From: Gelidibacter gilvus
GTDB lineage: Bacteria > Bacteroidota > Bacteroidia > Flavobacteriales > Flavobacteriaceae
NCBI RefSeq assembly: GCF_004115975.1
Contig: NZ_SDDZ01000002.1
Location: 434,001 to 498,000, forward strand
Reading direction: 5' to 3'
DNA: 64,000 nt
Under the pieces are notes generated by a model, which was not told the origin of the DNA, did no database searches, and saw nothing but the letters and a program-made list of their open reading frames with translations. Position 1 is the first letter of the stretch; every line of letters begins with the position of its first letter. Made by a program: the position numbers and the translations under genes. Below are positions 8,374 through 17,819 of the stretch, piece after piece.

Positions 8374-8928
8374 ATGACTACAGAAGAATATATCGATATT
8401 TTAAATGCAGATGGTTCGCCTACAGGAAAAAGTTGCCCAAAATCAGAAATCCACATTAAAGGGTATTACCATAACACCGCCCATGTGTGGTATTATAATG
8501 CCAACGGCGATATATTGTTGGCGCAACGTGCGGCTTCCAAAACCATTTGCCCCTTACTGTGGGATGTTTCTGTTGCCGGCCATGTAGATTCTGGTGAAAC
8601 TATAACACATGCTGCTATTAGGGAAACTTCGGAAGAAATAGGTATTGATATCCCAGAAACTCTTTTAGAAAAAATAGGTGTTTATGAGTGTTTTCAGAGC
8701 TACTCAAATGGCATTAAGGATAATGAGTTCCATCATACTTATATCGCTAAGATTGACTATACATTAAACGAACTCACCTTGGATAAAAATGAAGTGGAAC
8801 AAGTGAAATTTGTATCTATTCCCCAATTCCGTGACTTATTGGAGAATAGTGATGCCAACGGTCATTTTATATCTAGCAACATGGCCTATTATCTTGAAGT
8901 CATTGACGCCATTCAAAATAGATTGTAG
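8374..8928 (+). CDS. Nudix hydrolase, isopentenyl-diphosphate isomerase-like branch
   Basis: A 184-residue protein with a complete Nudix box: GHVDSGETITHAAIRETSEEIGI fits GX5EX7REUXEEXGU in length and key residues. Upstream is HVWYYNANGDILLAQRAASK, typical of the IDI-like / YfcD branch. That branch hydrolyses phosphoanhydride or thioester-linked substrates, or isomerises IPP; the substrate here is unknown. It lies between the aminotransferase (1-nt gap) and the prsW-like gene (12-nt gap), same strand. Confidence 0.85.
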   Translation: MTTEEYIDILNADGSPTGKSCPKSEIHIKGYYHNTAHVWYYNANGDILLAQRAASKTICPLLWDVSVAGHVDSGETITHAAIRETSEEIGIDIPETLLEKIGVYECFQSYSNGIKDNEFHHTYIAKIDYTLNELTLDKNEVEQVKFVSIPQFRDLLENSDANGHFISSNMAYYLEVIDAIQNRL

Positions 8929-8940
8929 CAAGCAAAACAT

Positions 8941-9642
8941 ATGACTTTATTAGCGCTAGCCATTGCTCCTGTTTTTATCATCATATTTTATATTTTTATA
9001 AAGGATAAATATGAAAAAGAGCCCAAACGACTTTTAGTCTATAATTTTCTATTAGGCGCCATTGTCAGCATTATGATTACGACGCTACTTTACATCATCA
9101 TTGACATCCCACTTCGCTTAAAAAATCACGATAGCGTTTTTGAACAATTCATTAAAGCATTTTTTGTTGTCGGTCTTTCGGAAGAATTCAGTAAGTATAT
9201 CATCATTCGGTATTACTCCCAACCTCATGAAGAATACAACGAACCTTTTGATGGCATTGTTTACGCCGTCATGGTTTCTATGGGTTTTGCTGCCACTGAA
9301 AATGTAATGTACGTGCTTCAGGGCGGAATGGAAGTCGCAATCATTAGAGCCTTTACAGCAGTTCCTGCCCATGCCACCTTCGCTATCTTAATGGGTTATT
9401 TTATGGGGAAAGCAAAGTTTTCCAAAAACCGCGTCTTTTTAAATCTCACCGGACTATTCTTTGCCGTTTTGTTTCATGGGGCTTATGACTTTTTCTTGTT
9501 TATTGATTTCATTCCGGGGATCTGGATCGGAGCTTTTATCTCCCTTTTTATCGGAATTGTCTTTGCCCGTAAGGCTATTAGGAAACATCAATTCAATTCT
9601 CATTTCAATATTCAGGGAGAGCAGGGAAACAAAGAACTTTGA
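8941..9642 (+). CDS. PrsW-type intramembrane protease
   Basis: A 233-residue integral membrane protein with about seven helices. The PrsW family motifs are all present: SEEFSK (E81, E82, K85), GFAATENVMY (E120, N121), AHATFAILMGYF (H144) and FHGAYD (H179). These form the glutamate-type intramembrane active site related to CAAX/ABI proteases. In Bacillus subtilis PrsW cleaves an anti-sigma factor; the target here is unknown. It ends 37 nt before the nucleotidyltransferase start. Confidence 0.87.
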   Translation: MTLLALAIAPVFIIIFYIFIKDKYEKEPKRLLVYNFLLGAIVSIMITTLLYIIIDIPLRLKNHDSVFEQFIKAFFVVGLSEEFSKYIIIRYYSQPHEEYNEPFDGIVYAVMVSMGFAATENVMYVLQGGMEVAIIRAFTAVPAHATFAILMGYFMGKAKFSKNRVFLNLTGLFFAVLFHGAYDFFLFIDFIPGIWIGAFISLFIGIVFARKAIRKHQFNSHFNIQGEQGNKEL

Positions 9643-9679
9643 GTATCGATTTCAGTTTTTTTTGATTAATTTTATCGGA

Positions 9680-11599
9680 ATGAAAAACACTATAGCTGAA
9701 AGAATTGCTGATTTTATCAAAAACTTTCCTCCTTTTGACCAATTTTCAAAAAAGGATTTGTACTGCATTGCAAAAGAAGTAACTATTACCTACCTCGAAA
9801 AAGACGAAAATGTCTATGTTGTTGGTGAGCCCCTCCATGATAGATTCTACATGATTCACAAAGGTGCCATTGCTCTTAAAAAGGAAATTAACTCAAAAAT
9901 GGAAACGGTTGACAGGTTTGATGAAGGCGATATTTTCGGACTTAGACCACTTTTTGCCAAAGAAAATTATGCCATTAATGCAGTAACCGAAGAAGAAAGT
10001 ATCCTTTACGGCATTCCATTGGACACTTTTAAGCCATTGATCACACAAAACAGGGAAGTTGTGAACTTCCTTATAGAAAGCTTCGCTTCCAATACTGAAA
10101 ATCCTTTTTCAAAAGAATTACACGGCTCTTTATATGACAATCGTTTGGATGTTTTGACAAATGATAAAGAGCTTTTTGAACTTCAGCCTGTTCGCTATAC
10201 AAAGAAAGTGATTACTGCCACGGCGAAGACGAAAATTAAAGATATTGCAAAGCTCATGAACCATCATCGCATTGGATCCATAGTTATTGCAGATGATAAT
10301 ATTCCAATTGGTATTGTCACGGATGAAGACTTACGGAAAAAGGTCATCACTGGCATCCAGAGCATTGAGGATAGTGTAAGTCTTATTATGAGCTCGCCTG
10401 TTTTGTGCTACCCTAAAGGTGTCTCCATAAGCCAAGCGCAACTCGCCATGATGAAGCACAATGTCAGTCATTTATGTGTTACAGCAGATGGAACTCCAAA
10501 TTCAAAAATTATTGGCATCATTTCACAAAACGACTTAATTGTAATGGGAGGCAGTAATCCGACGGTTTTGATGAAGGCCATCAAACGCTCCAATTCTACT
10601 AAAGAACTGAAGCATATCCGAAAAAAAATAATGGTGCTTTTGGCCGGTTTTGTGGAACAGGACATTCCATTGACCCAAACCAGTAAAATCATTTTTGAAC
10701 TGAATGACGCCACAGTAAAGCGCATCATTGAGCGTTGTATTTTACAAATTGATAAAAAGCCTCCGGTAAGCTTTGCTTGGATGTCTTTGGGCAGCCAAGG
10801 TAGAAAGGAGCAATTGCTCCATACTGATCAAGACAATGCTATTGTGTTTGAAAATGTCAAAGCAGATGACCTGGAAGAGGTACGGGATTATTTCCTCTTG
10901 CTCGCAAAGAAGGTCAATAAAAGATTGAATGCCGTTGGTTTTGACTTTTGCCCAGCAGACATCATGGCAAAAAACCCAAAATGGTGTTTGACTTTGGATG
11001 AATGGAAAGATCAATTTAATCAGTGGACATCCAACACTGGAGGTGATGAAATTTTAATGTCCTCCATTTTTTTCGATTTTGACATCACTTATGGCGATGC
11101 CAGTCTCACCAACCAGCTCTCTGAACATATATTCGAAATCACAAAAAACAACCATCTATTTCTGTCCAAACTTGGAGCCAGTGCTTTAAGAAGCGCGTCA
11201 CCGCTTGGTTTTTTCAGGCAGTTTTTGGTAGAACAGGATGGGGAGTACAAAGATTTTTTCGATATTAAAAAACGTGCAATTATGCCCATTGTGGATGCCG
11301 GTCGTCTTTTTGCCCTTTCCAATCAAATTAAAAACATTAATAACACGGCAGAAAGATTTGAGAAAATGGCTGAACTATTTCCTGAAAATGAAGAATTTTA
11401 TCTTTCCTGCTCTTATACTTCCAAAGCATTGCTTAAATTCCGCACAAAACATGGCTTACTCCATAACGATGACGGTCGGTTTATCGAATTATCTGCATTG
11501 ACCAAAGAAGAAAAAATGAAATTAAAACGCTGTTTTAAAACCATAGCGAGAGTTCAGGAATCGATTAAACTGAAGTTCAATATAAATAATTATATGTGA
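9680..11599 (+). CDS. cNMP-binding / CBS pair / DUF294 nucleotidyltransferase-like protein
   Basis: A 639-residue multidomain cytosolic protein. In order: cyclic-nucleotide-binding domain (~15-130, with RFDEGDIFGL), two CBS domains (~175-290, sensing adenine nucleotides in other proteins), DUF294 nucleotidyltransferase-like domain (~310-450, with SLGSQGRKEQLLHTDQDNAI holding the GSxGR and DxD-like motifs) and the DUF294 C-terminal domain (~480-630). The start is ATG 9680; a longer frame into the PrsW gene is a shadow. The stop overlaps the exonuclease start (ATGTGATG). In many bacteria this pair lies beside acetyl-CoA synthetase genes, which fits the acs locus 9 kb away. Confidence 0.85.
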   Translation: MKNTIAERIADFIKNFPPFDQFSKKDLYCIAKEVTITYLEKDENVYVVGEPLHDRFYMIHKGAIALKKEINSKMETVDRFDEGDIFGLRPLFAKENYAINAVTEEESILYGIPLDTFKPLITQNREVVNFLIESFASNTENPFSKELHGSLYDNRLDVLTNDKELFELQPVRYTKKVITATAKTKIKDIAKLMNHHRIGSIVIADDNIPIGIVTDEDLRKKVITGIQSIEDSVSLIMSSPVLCYPKGVSISQAQLAMMKHNVSHLCVTADGTPNSKIIGIISQNDLIVMGGSNPTVLMKAIKRSNSTKELKHIRKKIMVLLAGFVEQDIPLTQTSKIIFELNDATVKRIIERCILQIDKKPPVSFAWMSLGSQGRKEQLLHTDQDNAIVFENVKADDLEEVRDYFLLLAKKVNKRLNAVGFDFCPADIMAKNPKWCLTLDEWKDQFNQWTSNTGGDEILMSSIFFDFDITYGDASLTNQLSEHIFEITKNNHLFLSKLGASALRSASPLGFFRQFLVEQDGEYKDFFDIKKRAIMPIVDAGRLFALSNQIKNINNTAERFEKMAELFPENEEFYLSCSYTSKALLKFRTKHGLLHNDDGRFIELSALTKEEKMKLKRCFKTIARVQESIKLKFNINNYM

Positions 11600-12267
11600 T
11601 GTTTTGGAACTTCAAAAAGAAAGTATATCCGGACTATTGGGAAGCCTATCTCCATCATTTTGAGAAAAAGGAGAAAAAGACTTTAGATACTTCGCGATTT
11701 GTGGCTTTGGACACCGAAACCACTGGATTTGATTTTCATGTGGACCGAATGTTGTCTATTGGTGCAGTATCAATCGTAAGAAATGAGATCGCGGTGGCAG
11801 ATTCTTTTGAAATCTATTTAGAACAATCACATTTCGATCCAAAAACTGTTCATATCCACGGAATTCTTCAATATAGCAAGAGGAAGAAATCTTCTGAGGA
11901 AGATGCCATAAAGAAATTTTTGAACTATATAGAAGACTCAGTATTGATTGCCCACCACGCAGTCTTCGACATCAAAATGATCAATCAGTCCTTGAACCGA
12001 ATGGACTTGCCCAATTTAAAAAATAAGGTCATCGATACCATGGATCTTTATTCAAGCACAAGAATCAAGTCGAATTTTATTGATAAACGTGCTCACTACT
12101 CACTTGACGACATTGCTGAAGCCTATAGCATTAATTTGACGGATCGGCATACAGCACCAGGCGATGCATTGATAGCCGCACTCATATTTCTAAAAACGAC
12201 CACCATCCTCAAAAGAAAGAAATCGTTCAAATTGGAGCGCTTTTTTATTAAATCAAACAGACTTTAA
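11599..12267 (+). CDS. DnaQ-like 3'-5' exonuclease (DEDDh)
   Basis: A 222-residue protein with the RNase H-like exonuclease fold of the DnaQ/epsilon group. Exo I is FVALDTETTGFD (D38, E40), Exo II lies in VLIAHHAVFDIKMINQSL, and Exo III is DRHTAPGDALIAALIF with the catalytic His and Asp. No polymerase or helicase domain is attached. A GTG three bases earlier is possible, but ATG 11599 overlaps the upstream stop and is preferred. It is co-transcribed with the DUF294 protein; a joint role in carbon or nucleotide stress signalling is inferred only from conserved pairing. Confidence 0.85.
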   Translation: MFWNFKKKVYPDYWEAYLHHFEKKEKKTLDTSRFVALDTETTGFDFHVDRMLSIGAVSIVRNEIAVADSFEIYLEQSHFDPKTVHIHGILQYSKRKKSSEEDAIKKFLNYIEDSVLIAHHAVFDIKMINQSLNRMDLPNLKNKVIDTMDLYSSTRIKSNFIDKRAHYSLDDIAEAYSINLTDRHTAPGDALIAALIFLKTTTILKRKKSFKLERFFIKSNRL

Positions 12268-12292
12268 TTAAAATGTGATAAATTGAAATCTA

Positions 12293-12323
12293 TTTGATTT
12301 ACCTCATTAAATTCGTAACTTTT
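12293..12323 (+). promoter_or_regulatory. Promoter of the biotin carrier gene
   Basis: TTTG at 12293-12296 and TAACTTTT at 12316-12323 (one mismatch to TAnnTTTG) are 19 nt apart, the usual Bacteroidota -33/-7 spacing. Transcription would begin near 12330, leaving ATG 12345 as the better start over ATG 12333 or TTG 12294. Confidence 0.5.
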
Positions 12324-12344
12324 CAACCAATTATGACCCCTCTT

Positions 12345-12830
12345 ATGAATAAACAATATCAAGTAAAGGTTAATGGAGCACTGGAATTATCAGTATCCAA
12401 TGACGAAATTAATGCTTTAGATGCCATCCAAACTTCTAATCTAAAATACCATATTCTTAAAGGTGGTAATTCTTACGCCGCTGAAATAATAGACAACAAC
12501 TTTAATGAAAAAACATATAAAGTAAAGATTAACAACAATTTATATAAAATCAATATTAGCAACGACTTAGATCAACTAATAAAAGATTTAGGCTTTGAGA
12601 TTGGCAACTCTAAAATGGTTGATAAAATCACCGCACCCATGCCAGGTTTAATCCTTGAAATAAATGTTAAAATTGGTGATGAAGTCAAAGAAAACGATCC
12701 GCTTTTAATCCTTGAAGCCATGAAAATGGAAAATGTGATCAGTTCCCCTAGAGACGGAATTATAAAATCGATATCGGCTAAAAAAGGAGATGCTGTTGAC
12801 AAGAATCAGTTGTTGATTGAGTTTGAATAG
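12345..12830 (+). CDS. Biotin carboxyl carrier protein of an acyl-CoA carboxylase
   Basis: A 161-residue carrier. The C-terminal biotinyl domain begins about residue 92 (ITAPMPGLILEINVKIGDEV) and carries the AMKM biotinylation site, K127. The N-terminal ~85 residues are a linker/docking region typical of flavobacterial carriers, and it lacks the Pro/Ala-rich thumb of the AccB type. The reading frame extends upstream to TTG 12294 and ATG 12333, but the promoter signal favours ATG 12345 (MNKQYQVKVNGALEL). It sits before biotin carboxylase and carboxyltransferase genes on the same strand, consistent with one enzyme. Confidence 0.87.
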   Translation: MNKQYQVKVNGALELSVSNDEINALDAIQTSNLKYHILKGGNSYAAEIIDNNFNEKTYKVKINNNLYKINISNDLDQLIKDLGFEIGNSKMVDKITAPMPGLILEINVKIGDEVKENDPLLILEAMKMENVISSPRDGIIKSISAKKGDAVDKNQLLIEFE

Positions 12831-12962
12831 ATTGTTTTGATCATAATAAAACAGATCAGTGAACTAGTGTAAAACCTAAAAAAACCGCGAAAAACCAATA
12901 GTCATATATTCGAGCATTCGTGGTAAAAAAAAGAGACACCTAATTTCGCGGGTATAAATGAG

Positions 12963-12982
12963 ATTCCCGCCTTCGCGGGAAT
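12963..12982. repeat. Palindrome of the ATTCCC-N8-GGGAAT type before biotin carboxylase
   Basis: ATTCCCGC (12963-12970) and GCGGGAAT (12975-12982) enclose CTTC. It ends 16 nt before ATG 12999. A half copy (TTTCGCGGGT, about 12942-12951) lies just upstream. Confidence 0.7.
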
Positions 12983-12998
12983 GAAAAATAAATTATAA

Positions 12999-14444
12999 AT
13001 GAAAAAAATACTAATTGCAAATCGAGGTGAAATCGCCATTCGCGTCATGAAAACCGCAAAGAAAATGGGCATTAAAACGGTTGCCATCTATTCTACTGCG
13101 GACAGAAAATCACCTCATGTAAGATATGCTGACGAAGCGGTGCTCATTGGAGAAGGTCCTTCCAATCAATCCTATCTTTTAGGTGATAAAATCATACAAG
13201 TCGCCAAGAAATTAAATGTTGATGCTATTCATCCAGGCTACGGATTCTTAAGTGAAAATGCCGATTTTGCAGAAGCTTGCGAGGCTAACGATATCATTTT
13301 TATCGGTCCAAAATCTAAGGCCATAAAAATAATGGGCAGCAAATTGGCTGCTAAGGAAGCCGTTAAACATTATAATATTCCAATGGTTCCCGGAATAGAT
13401 GAAGCCATTACCGATGTCGTTAAAGCCCATGCAATTGCCAAAGAAATCGGATTTCCCATTTTAATCAAAGCCTCAGCAGGTGGCGGTGGAAAAGGAATGC
13501 GCGTGGTCGAAAAACAATCGGAATTGGAATCGCAAATGAAACGTGCCATCAGTGAGGCAACCTCAGCCTTTGGCGATGGCTCTGTTTTTATTGAGAAATA
13601 TATCAATTCGCCGCGACACATTGAAATCCAAATCATGGCGGATACTCATGGGAATATCATTCATCTTTTTGAACGGGAATGCAGCATTCAACGCCGCCAT
13701 CAAAAGGTAGTTGAAGAGGCACCTTCTTCTATTTTAACTCCAGAATTAAGAAAGAAAATGGGAGAAGCCGCGGTGAAAGTTGCCAAAGCATGTGACTATG
13801 TTAACGCCGGAACGGTAGAATTTCTTTTGGACGAGCATCTGAATTTTTATTTCTTGGAGATGAACACCCGTTTACAAGTTGAACACCCTGTGACGGAACT
13901 CATTACCAATACCGATTTGGTGGAGCTGCAAATTCGAGTTGCTCGCGGTGAAGTTTTACCCATAAAACAAGAGGAACTTAAAATTAAAGGTCATGCATTT
14001 GAGTTGCGTGTTTATGCAGAAGACCCATTGAACAACTTCCTGCCAAGTGTTGGACATTTGGATGTCTATCAATTACCTCAAGGCAAAAACATTCGTGTGG
14101 ACAATGGTTTTGAAGAAGGTATGGACATTCCTATTTATTATGACCCTATGATTGCCAAATTGATTACCTATGGAGAAACAAGAGCAGAGGCTATGGATGA
14201 GATGTTGAATGCCATCAGCAATTATCACATAAAAGGCATTGAAACGACACTTCCTTTTGGAACTTTTGTTTTTGAGCATGAAGCATTCCGATCGGGGAAT
14301 TTCGACACCCATTTCGTTAAAAAGTACTATTCAGCCGAAAAATTAGAAGAACAAAACAAAGAAGAAGCACATTTGGCAGCTTTGATTGCGGTGCGACGGT
14401 ATTTGGAGGAACAAAAGATATTGAGAGTGCCGGAGGGAAATTGA
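12999..14444 (+). CDS. accC: Biotin carboxylase subunit of an acyl-CoA carboxylase
   Basis: A 481-residue ATP-grasp enzyme that carboxylates the biotin of the carrier protein using ATP and bicarbonate. The N-terminal KILIANRGEIAIRV pre-ATP-grasp start, the glycine-rich ASAGGGGKGMRVV loop, RHIEIQIMAD, FERECSIQRRHQKV and FLEMNTRLQVEHPVTE are all intact. The length is slightly above the ~450 residues of E. coli AccC. It lies 168 nt after the carrier and 261 nt before the carboxyltransferase. With a fused-type carboxyltransferase, the enzyme is more likely a propionyl-CoA (or similar) carboxylase than fatty-acid AccABCD. Confidence 0.9.
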   Translation: MKKILIANRGEIAIRVMKTAKKMGIKTVAIYSTADRKSPHVRYADEAVLIGEGPSNQSYLLGDKIIQVAKKLNVDAIHPGYGFLSENADFAEACEANDIIFIGPKSKAIKIMGSKLAAKEAVKHYNIPMVPGIDEAITDVVKAHAIAKEIGFPILIKASAGGGGKGMRVVEKQSELESQMKRAISEATSAFGDGSVFIEKYINSPRHIEIQIMADTHGNIIHLFERECSIQRRHQKVVEEAPSSILTPELRKKMGEAAVKVAKACDYVNAGTVEFLLDEHLNFYFLEMNTRLQVEHPVTELITNTDLVELQIRVARGEVLPIKQEELKIKGHAFELRVYAEDPLNNFLPSVGHLDVYQLPQGKNIRVDNGFEEGMDIPIYYDPMIAKLITYGETRAEAMDEMLNAISNYHIKGIETTLPFGTFVFEHEAFRSGNFDTHFVKKYYSAEKLEEQNKEEAHLAALIAVRRYLEEQKILRVPEGN

Positions 14445-14450
14445 TGTTGA

Positions 14451-14552
14451 AAATGAAATTGAAGTTGAAGTTCAAGTTGAAGTTGAAGTTGACCGCCTGC
14501 CCGCTCCTAGCAAAGCGAAAACGGGTAGCATTTACGAAGGCGGGAAGTTGAA
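14451..14552. repeat. GTTGAA hexamer tract and diverged palindrome
   Basis: From about 14456 to 14491 the DNA repeats GAAGTT or GTTGAA hexamers with one variant. It is followed by an imperfect inverted repeat: CCGCCTGCCCGC (about 14492-14503) against ACGAAGGCGGG near 14535-14546. The rest of the gap to the carboxyltransferase start (14706) holds AT-rich sequence with no clear signal. Confidence 0.5.
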
Positions 14553-14705
14553 GTTTAGGTTTAATATAAATCCGTAATATAAAGAGCAATACATAATTAG
14601 CACAATCAAAAAATAAATTTTGGAGTGATTAAAGAAAAGAATCGCAAAAGAAATAAAATAAAATAAAGCATTGCGCCTCGGCGACTTTGCGTGAAAAAAT
14701 AGTAT

Positions 14706-16247
14706 ATGGAATCTAAAATAAAAGACCTTAACGCCAAACTTGCATTAGCCTATCTTGGTGGTGGACAAGACCGTATTGACAAACAGCACGAAAAAAAGAA
14801 ACTGACCGCAAGAGAACGCGTCCTTTATTTGCTTGACGAAGGATCTTTTGAAGAAATTGGCGCGTTAGTAACCCATCGTACCAAAGATTTTGGCATGGAA
14901 AAACAACAGTTTTATGGAGACGGTGTTGTAACTGGCTATGGAACCGTACATGGAAAACTTGTATATGTTTTTGCCCAGGATTTTACCGTTTTTGGAGGTT
15001 CATTATCAGAAACGCACGCTGAAAAGATATGTAAAGTCATGGATTTAGCGTTAAAGGTTGGGGCACCAATTATCGGGTTGAACGATTCAGGTGGTGCCAG
15101 AATTCAAGAAGGTGTGCGCAGTTTAGGAGGTTATGCCGATATCTTTTATCGAAATGTACAGGCTTCTGGTGTGATTCCGCAAATCTCTGCCATTATGGGA
15201 CCTTGCGCAGGTGGCGCGGTTTACAGTCCGGCAATGACAGATTTTACAATTATGGTCCAGGATACCAGTTATATGTTCGTTACCGGACCCAATGTGGTCA
15301 AAACGGTGACTAATGAAAATGTCACCTCAGAAGAATTGGGTGGCGCCAGTACGCATTCTACAAAGTCAGGAGTTGCTCATATCACTGCAACAAACGACGT
15401 GGAATGTCTGGAGGACATTAAAAAGCTCATTAGCTATTTACCACAAAACAACACAGAAACCACACCTCTACTGCCCTATGATCTTAAAGATGAAGTTAGA
15501 GAGGAACTTTCCGATATCATTCCGGACAATGCCAATAAGCCCTATGACATGCACAGCGTGATTAACGGGATTATTGATACCGATTCGTTTTATGAAATCC
15601 ACAAAGACTATGCGGAAAATATTATTGTGGGATTTGCCCGTTTAGGCGGTAGAAGTATTGGGATTGTAGCCAATCAGCCAATGTATTTGGCTGGTGTTTT
15701 AGATGTTGACAGCTCGAAAAAAGCAGCGCGTTTTGTTCGTTTCTGTGACTGTTTTAATATTCCATTATTGGTTTTGGAAGATGTTCCAGGGTTCTTACCG
15801 GGAACTGACCAAGAATGGCGCGGGATTATTTTGCATGGCGCCAAATTACTGTATGCTTTTAGTGAAGCAACAGTACCAAGAGTAACGGTTATTACACGTA
15901 AAGCCTATGGTGGTGCTTATGATGTCATGAACTCCAAACATATTGGAGCTGATATGAATTTTGCATGGCCAAGTGCAGAAATTGCGGTGATGGGCGCCAA
16001 AGGTGCTGCGGAAATCATCTTTAAAAAAGAAATCAATAAGGCCGAAGATAAAGAAGCCAAATGGAAAGAAAAAGAAGCCGAATATGCGCATCTTTTTGCC
16101 AATCCATATAGCGCCGCTGAACGTGGATTTATTGACGAAGTCATTCTACCTCAAGATACCCGCCGAAAATTGATCAAGGCTTTTGCTATGTTAAAAGATA
16201 AAAAAGTGGATGGACCTAAAAGAAAACACGGAAATATTCCCTTGTAA
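14706..16247 (+). CDS. pccB: Acyl-CoA carboxylase carboxyltransferase subunit (propionyl-CoA carboxylase beta type)
   Basis: A 513-residue carboxyltransferase that moves CO2 from biotin to acyl-CoA. It begins [36 protein letters not shown] and has the oxyanion-hole loops [21 protein letters not shown] and [16 protein letters not shown] in the N half and [16 protein letters not shown] and [23 protein letters not shown] in the C half. An aspartate in the last motif is typical of propionyl-CoA-selective members. Length and both crotonase-like halves are complete. Together with the carrier and biotin carboxylase it forms one enzyme. Confidence 0.9.
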   Translation: MESKIKDLNAKLALAYLGGGQDRIDKQHEKKKLTARERVLYLLDEGSFEEIGALVTHRTKDFGMEKQQFYGDGVVTGYGTVHGKLVYVFAQDFTVFGGSLSETHAEKICKVMDLALKVGAPIIGLNDSGGARIQEGVRSLGGYADIFYRNVQASGVIPQISAIMGPCAGGAVYSPAMTDFTIMVQDTSYMFVTGPNVVKTVTNENVTSEELGGASTHSTKSGVAHITATNDVECLEDIKKLISYLPQNNTETTPLLPYDLKDEVREELSDIIPDNANKPYDMHSVINGIIDTDSFYEIHKDYAENIIVGFARLGGRSIGIVANQPMYLAGVLDVDSSKKAARFVRFCDCFNIPLLVLEDVPGFLPGTDQEWRGIILHGAKLLYAFSEATVPRVTVITRKAYGGAYDVMNSKHIGADMNFAWPSAEIAVMGAKGAAEIIFKKEINKAEDKEAKWKEKEAEYAHLFANPYSAAERGFIDEVILPQDTRRKLIKAFAMLKDKKVDGPKRKHGNIPL

Positions 16248-16326
16248 TCCTTTTAAAAAACGGAACAAATTTATCCAGTAGCACTCAGAGCATTTGTTGT
16301 TAGGATGTGAAAGCCACTAAATAAAA

Positions 16327-16361
16327 AAAAAGCGTTACCAACTTAAAAGGTAACGCTTTTT
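16327..16361. terminator. Bidirectional terminator between pccB and the NYN gene
   Basis: A perfect 13-bp stem: AAAAAGCGTTACC (16327-16339) and GGTAACGCTTTTT (16349-16361) around a 9-nt loop. The A-rich left arm and T-rich right arm let it end both convergent transcripts. Confidence 0.85.
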
Positions 16362-16450
16362 CATGTTAAATGTATTTTAGAGAGAAACAACATTCTCCTA
16401 AATCTTCAGAATTGGAAATTATCAAAAATTATAAAAGCCTTTTGAAGTCA

Positions 16451-17260
16451 TTAAAGTTTCGCAATCAGCTTCTTTTTTCCATTTGACTGTTTGTTTGGTT
16501 TTGATTTCGGCTTTGGCTGATGATTCTCTTTGATTCTAACATAAATTAGTTTGTAATGGCCTTTGGAATCTTCACGGCGGTCAATCTCAAATTCTTTTAT
16601 CGATTTAATCAAAGGTGTCAACTTTTGAAAACCATAGTTCCGCGAGTCAAAATTTGGTTGTTTCTTTTGGAGTAAACTACCAACATCTCCTAAAAATGCC
16701 CATCCGTCGTCATCGGCAACGTCATCAATGGTAGCTGCAATAAATTTTATATCCTTTTCTGTAATCTTATCAATATCGCTTTCAGACGATTTAGACTTTT
16801 CACTGGAAGTGCTTACCTCCTGCTGACCCTGATTTTTAAGAATTTCAATATAGATAAACTTATCACAGGCCACAATAAATGGATTAGGTGTTTTCTTTTC
16901 ACCAATACCATACACTTTCATTCCAGCTTCGCGTAAACGTGTTGCCAAGCGTGTAAAATCGCTATCACTTGATACCAAACAAAAACCGTCTACTTTTGCT
17001 GAATAGAGAATATCCATCGCATCAATGATCATGGCTGAATCTGTGGCATTTTTACCAACGGTATAGCCATATTGTTGAATTGGGGTAATGGCGTTTTCCA
17101 ACAATAAATTCTTCCATTTAGAAAGATGCGGCTTTGTCCAATCACCGTAAATTCGTTTAATCGTTGGGTTTCCATATTTAGCAATTTCTTCCATCATCTC
17201 TTTGACGTGGGCTGAAGGAATGTTATCGCCATCTATTAATACTGCAAGTTTGATATCCAT
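16451..17260 (-). CDS. NYN-domain RNase-like protein with OST-HTH/LOTUS domain
   Basis: A 269-residue protein. The NYN (PIN-like) domain spans ~5-150: LAVLIDGDNIPSAHV holds D10 and D12, NATDSAMIIDAMD another acidic cluster, and FCLVSSDSDFTRLATRLREAG D99 and D101. An OST-HTH/LOTUS-like region follows (~170-245, DDDGWAFLGDVGSLLQKKQPNFDSRNYGFQKLTPLI), a fold that binds RNA in other proteins. The tail is Lys-rich. A metal-dependent RNase role is inferred. It is a single gene, convergent with pccB. Confidence 0.85.
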   Translation of the reverse strand: MDIKLAVLIDGDNIPSAHVKEMMEEIAKYGNPTIKRIYGDWTKPHLSKWKNLLLENAITPIQQYGYTVGKNATDSAMIIDAMDILYSAKVDGFCLVSSDSDFTRLATRLREAGMKVYGIGEKKTPNPFIVACDKFIYIEILKNQGQQEVSTSSEKSKSSESDIDKITEKDIKFIAATIDDVADDDGWAFLGDVGSLLQKKQPNFDSRNYGFQKLTPLIKSIKEFEIDRREDSKGHYKLIYVRIKENHQPKPKSKPNKQSNGKKKLIAKL

Positions 17261-17368
17261 GTAATAGGTGTTATTTTAATTTCGTAAAATTTTCAACGTT
17301 AAAGATAATATTTAAATACTGGAAACTTATGGAAGACACTCTTTTTTAAAGGTTCTATAACAAAAAAT

Positions 17369-17398
17369 GAAGCAATAGTCAAAACAGACTATTGCTTC
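17369..17398 (-). terminator. Terminator of the Gre-like operon
   Basis: Arms GAAGCAATAGTC (17369-17380) and GACTATTGCTTC (17387-17398) form a 12-bp stem. On the minus strand it is followed by ATTTTTTG, an adequate U-tract, after the gene ending at 17442. Confidence 0.8.
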
Positions 17399-17441
17399 TT
17401 GTTCAATCAAACTTTAATAAAAACTACTTATAAAAGAAATA

Positions 17442-17819
17442 CTAAAGAAGTAATCTTTGATACACCTTATCTTTAATATCACGGTATTGCGTAACGCATT
17501 CCACATATTTTTCAAATACCTGGTCGTGTTGATGCATATAGAATTGATCACATTCTAACTCATCACACTCCCTAACGTTATTCAGTGCATTTCTATAGGT
17601 ATAGAAATCATTTAACAGATTGATATTATCGTTGATATTATCTAATAATTCATCACGCAGTACCTTATCTCCGATCTTATTGGAAGCTATTTTAGCAAGC
17701 CGATCGGCCTCGTTGTTCATCGCGTCTAGATGCGATATCCAAGTATGAAGTTCACGATGCATGTGTCTTTTGACGATTTCGTCATCGGTTTCATATGCGT
17801 AATTTACTAAGGGTTCCAT
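17442..17819 (-). CDS. Small acidic helical hypothetical protein
   Basis: A 125-residue soluble protein not recognised from sequence. It looks almost all helical, with charged runs (YETDDEIVKRHMHRELHTWISHLDAMNNEADRLAKIA) and a C-terminal segment with two Cys (RECDELECDQFYMHQHDQ). There is no signal peptide or membrane helix. Its ATG overlaps the stop of the Gre-like gene (TAATG), so the two are coupled, and a terminator follows. The linkage suggests a partner of the Gre-fold protein; nothing shows its biochemical role. Confidence 0.7.
   Translation of the reverse strand: MEPLVNYAYETDDEIVKRHMHRELHTWISHLDAMNNEADRLAKIASNKIGDKVLRDELLDNINDNINLLNDFYTYRNALNNVRECDELECDQFYMHQHDQVFEKYVECVTQYRDIKDKVYQRLLL

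Noticed and set aside
9461-9679. Longer N-terminus for the DUF294 protein
   Set aside because: This part overlaps the end of the PrsW gene in another frame and lacks family similarity. The protein begins naturally at ATG 9680.
12902-13087. Minus-strand ORF with IPAKAGIS-like text
   Set aside because: It is a translation of the palindromic repeat and of accC in the wrong strand; no gene features.
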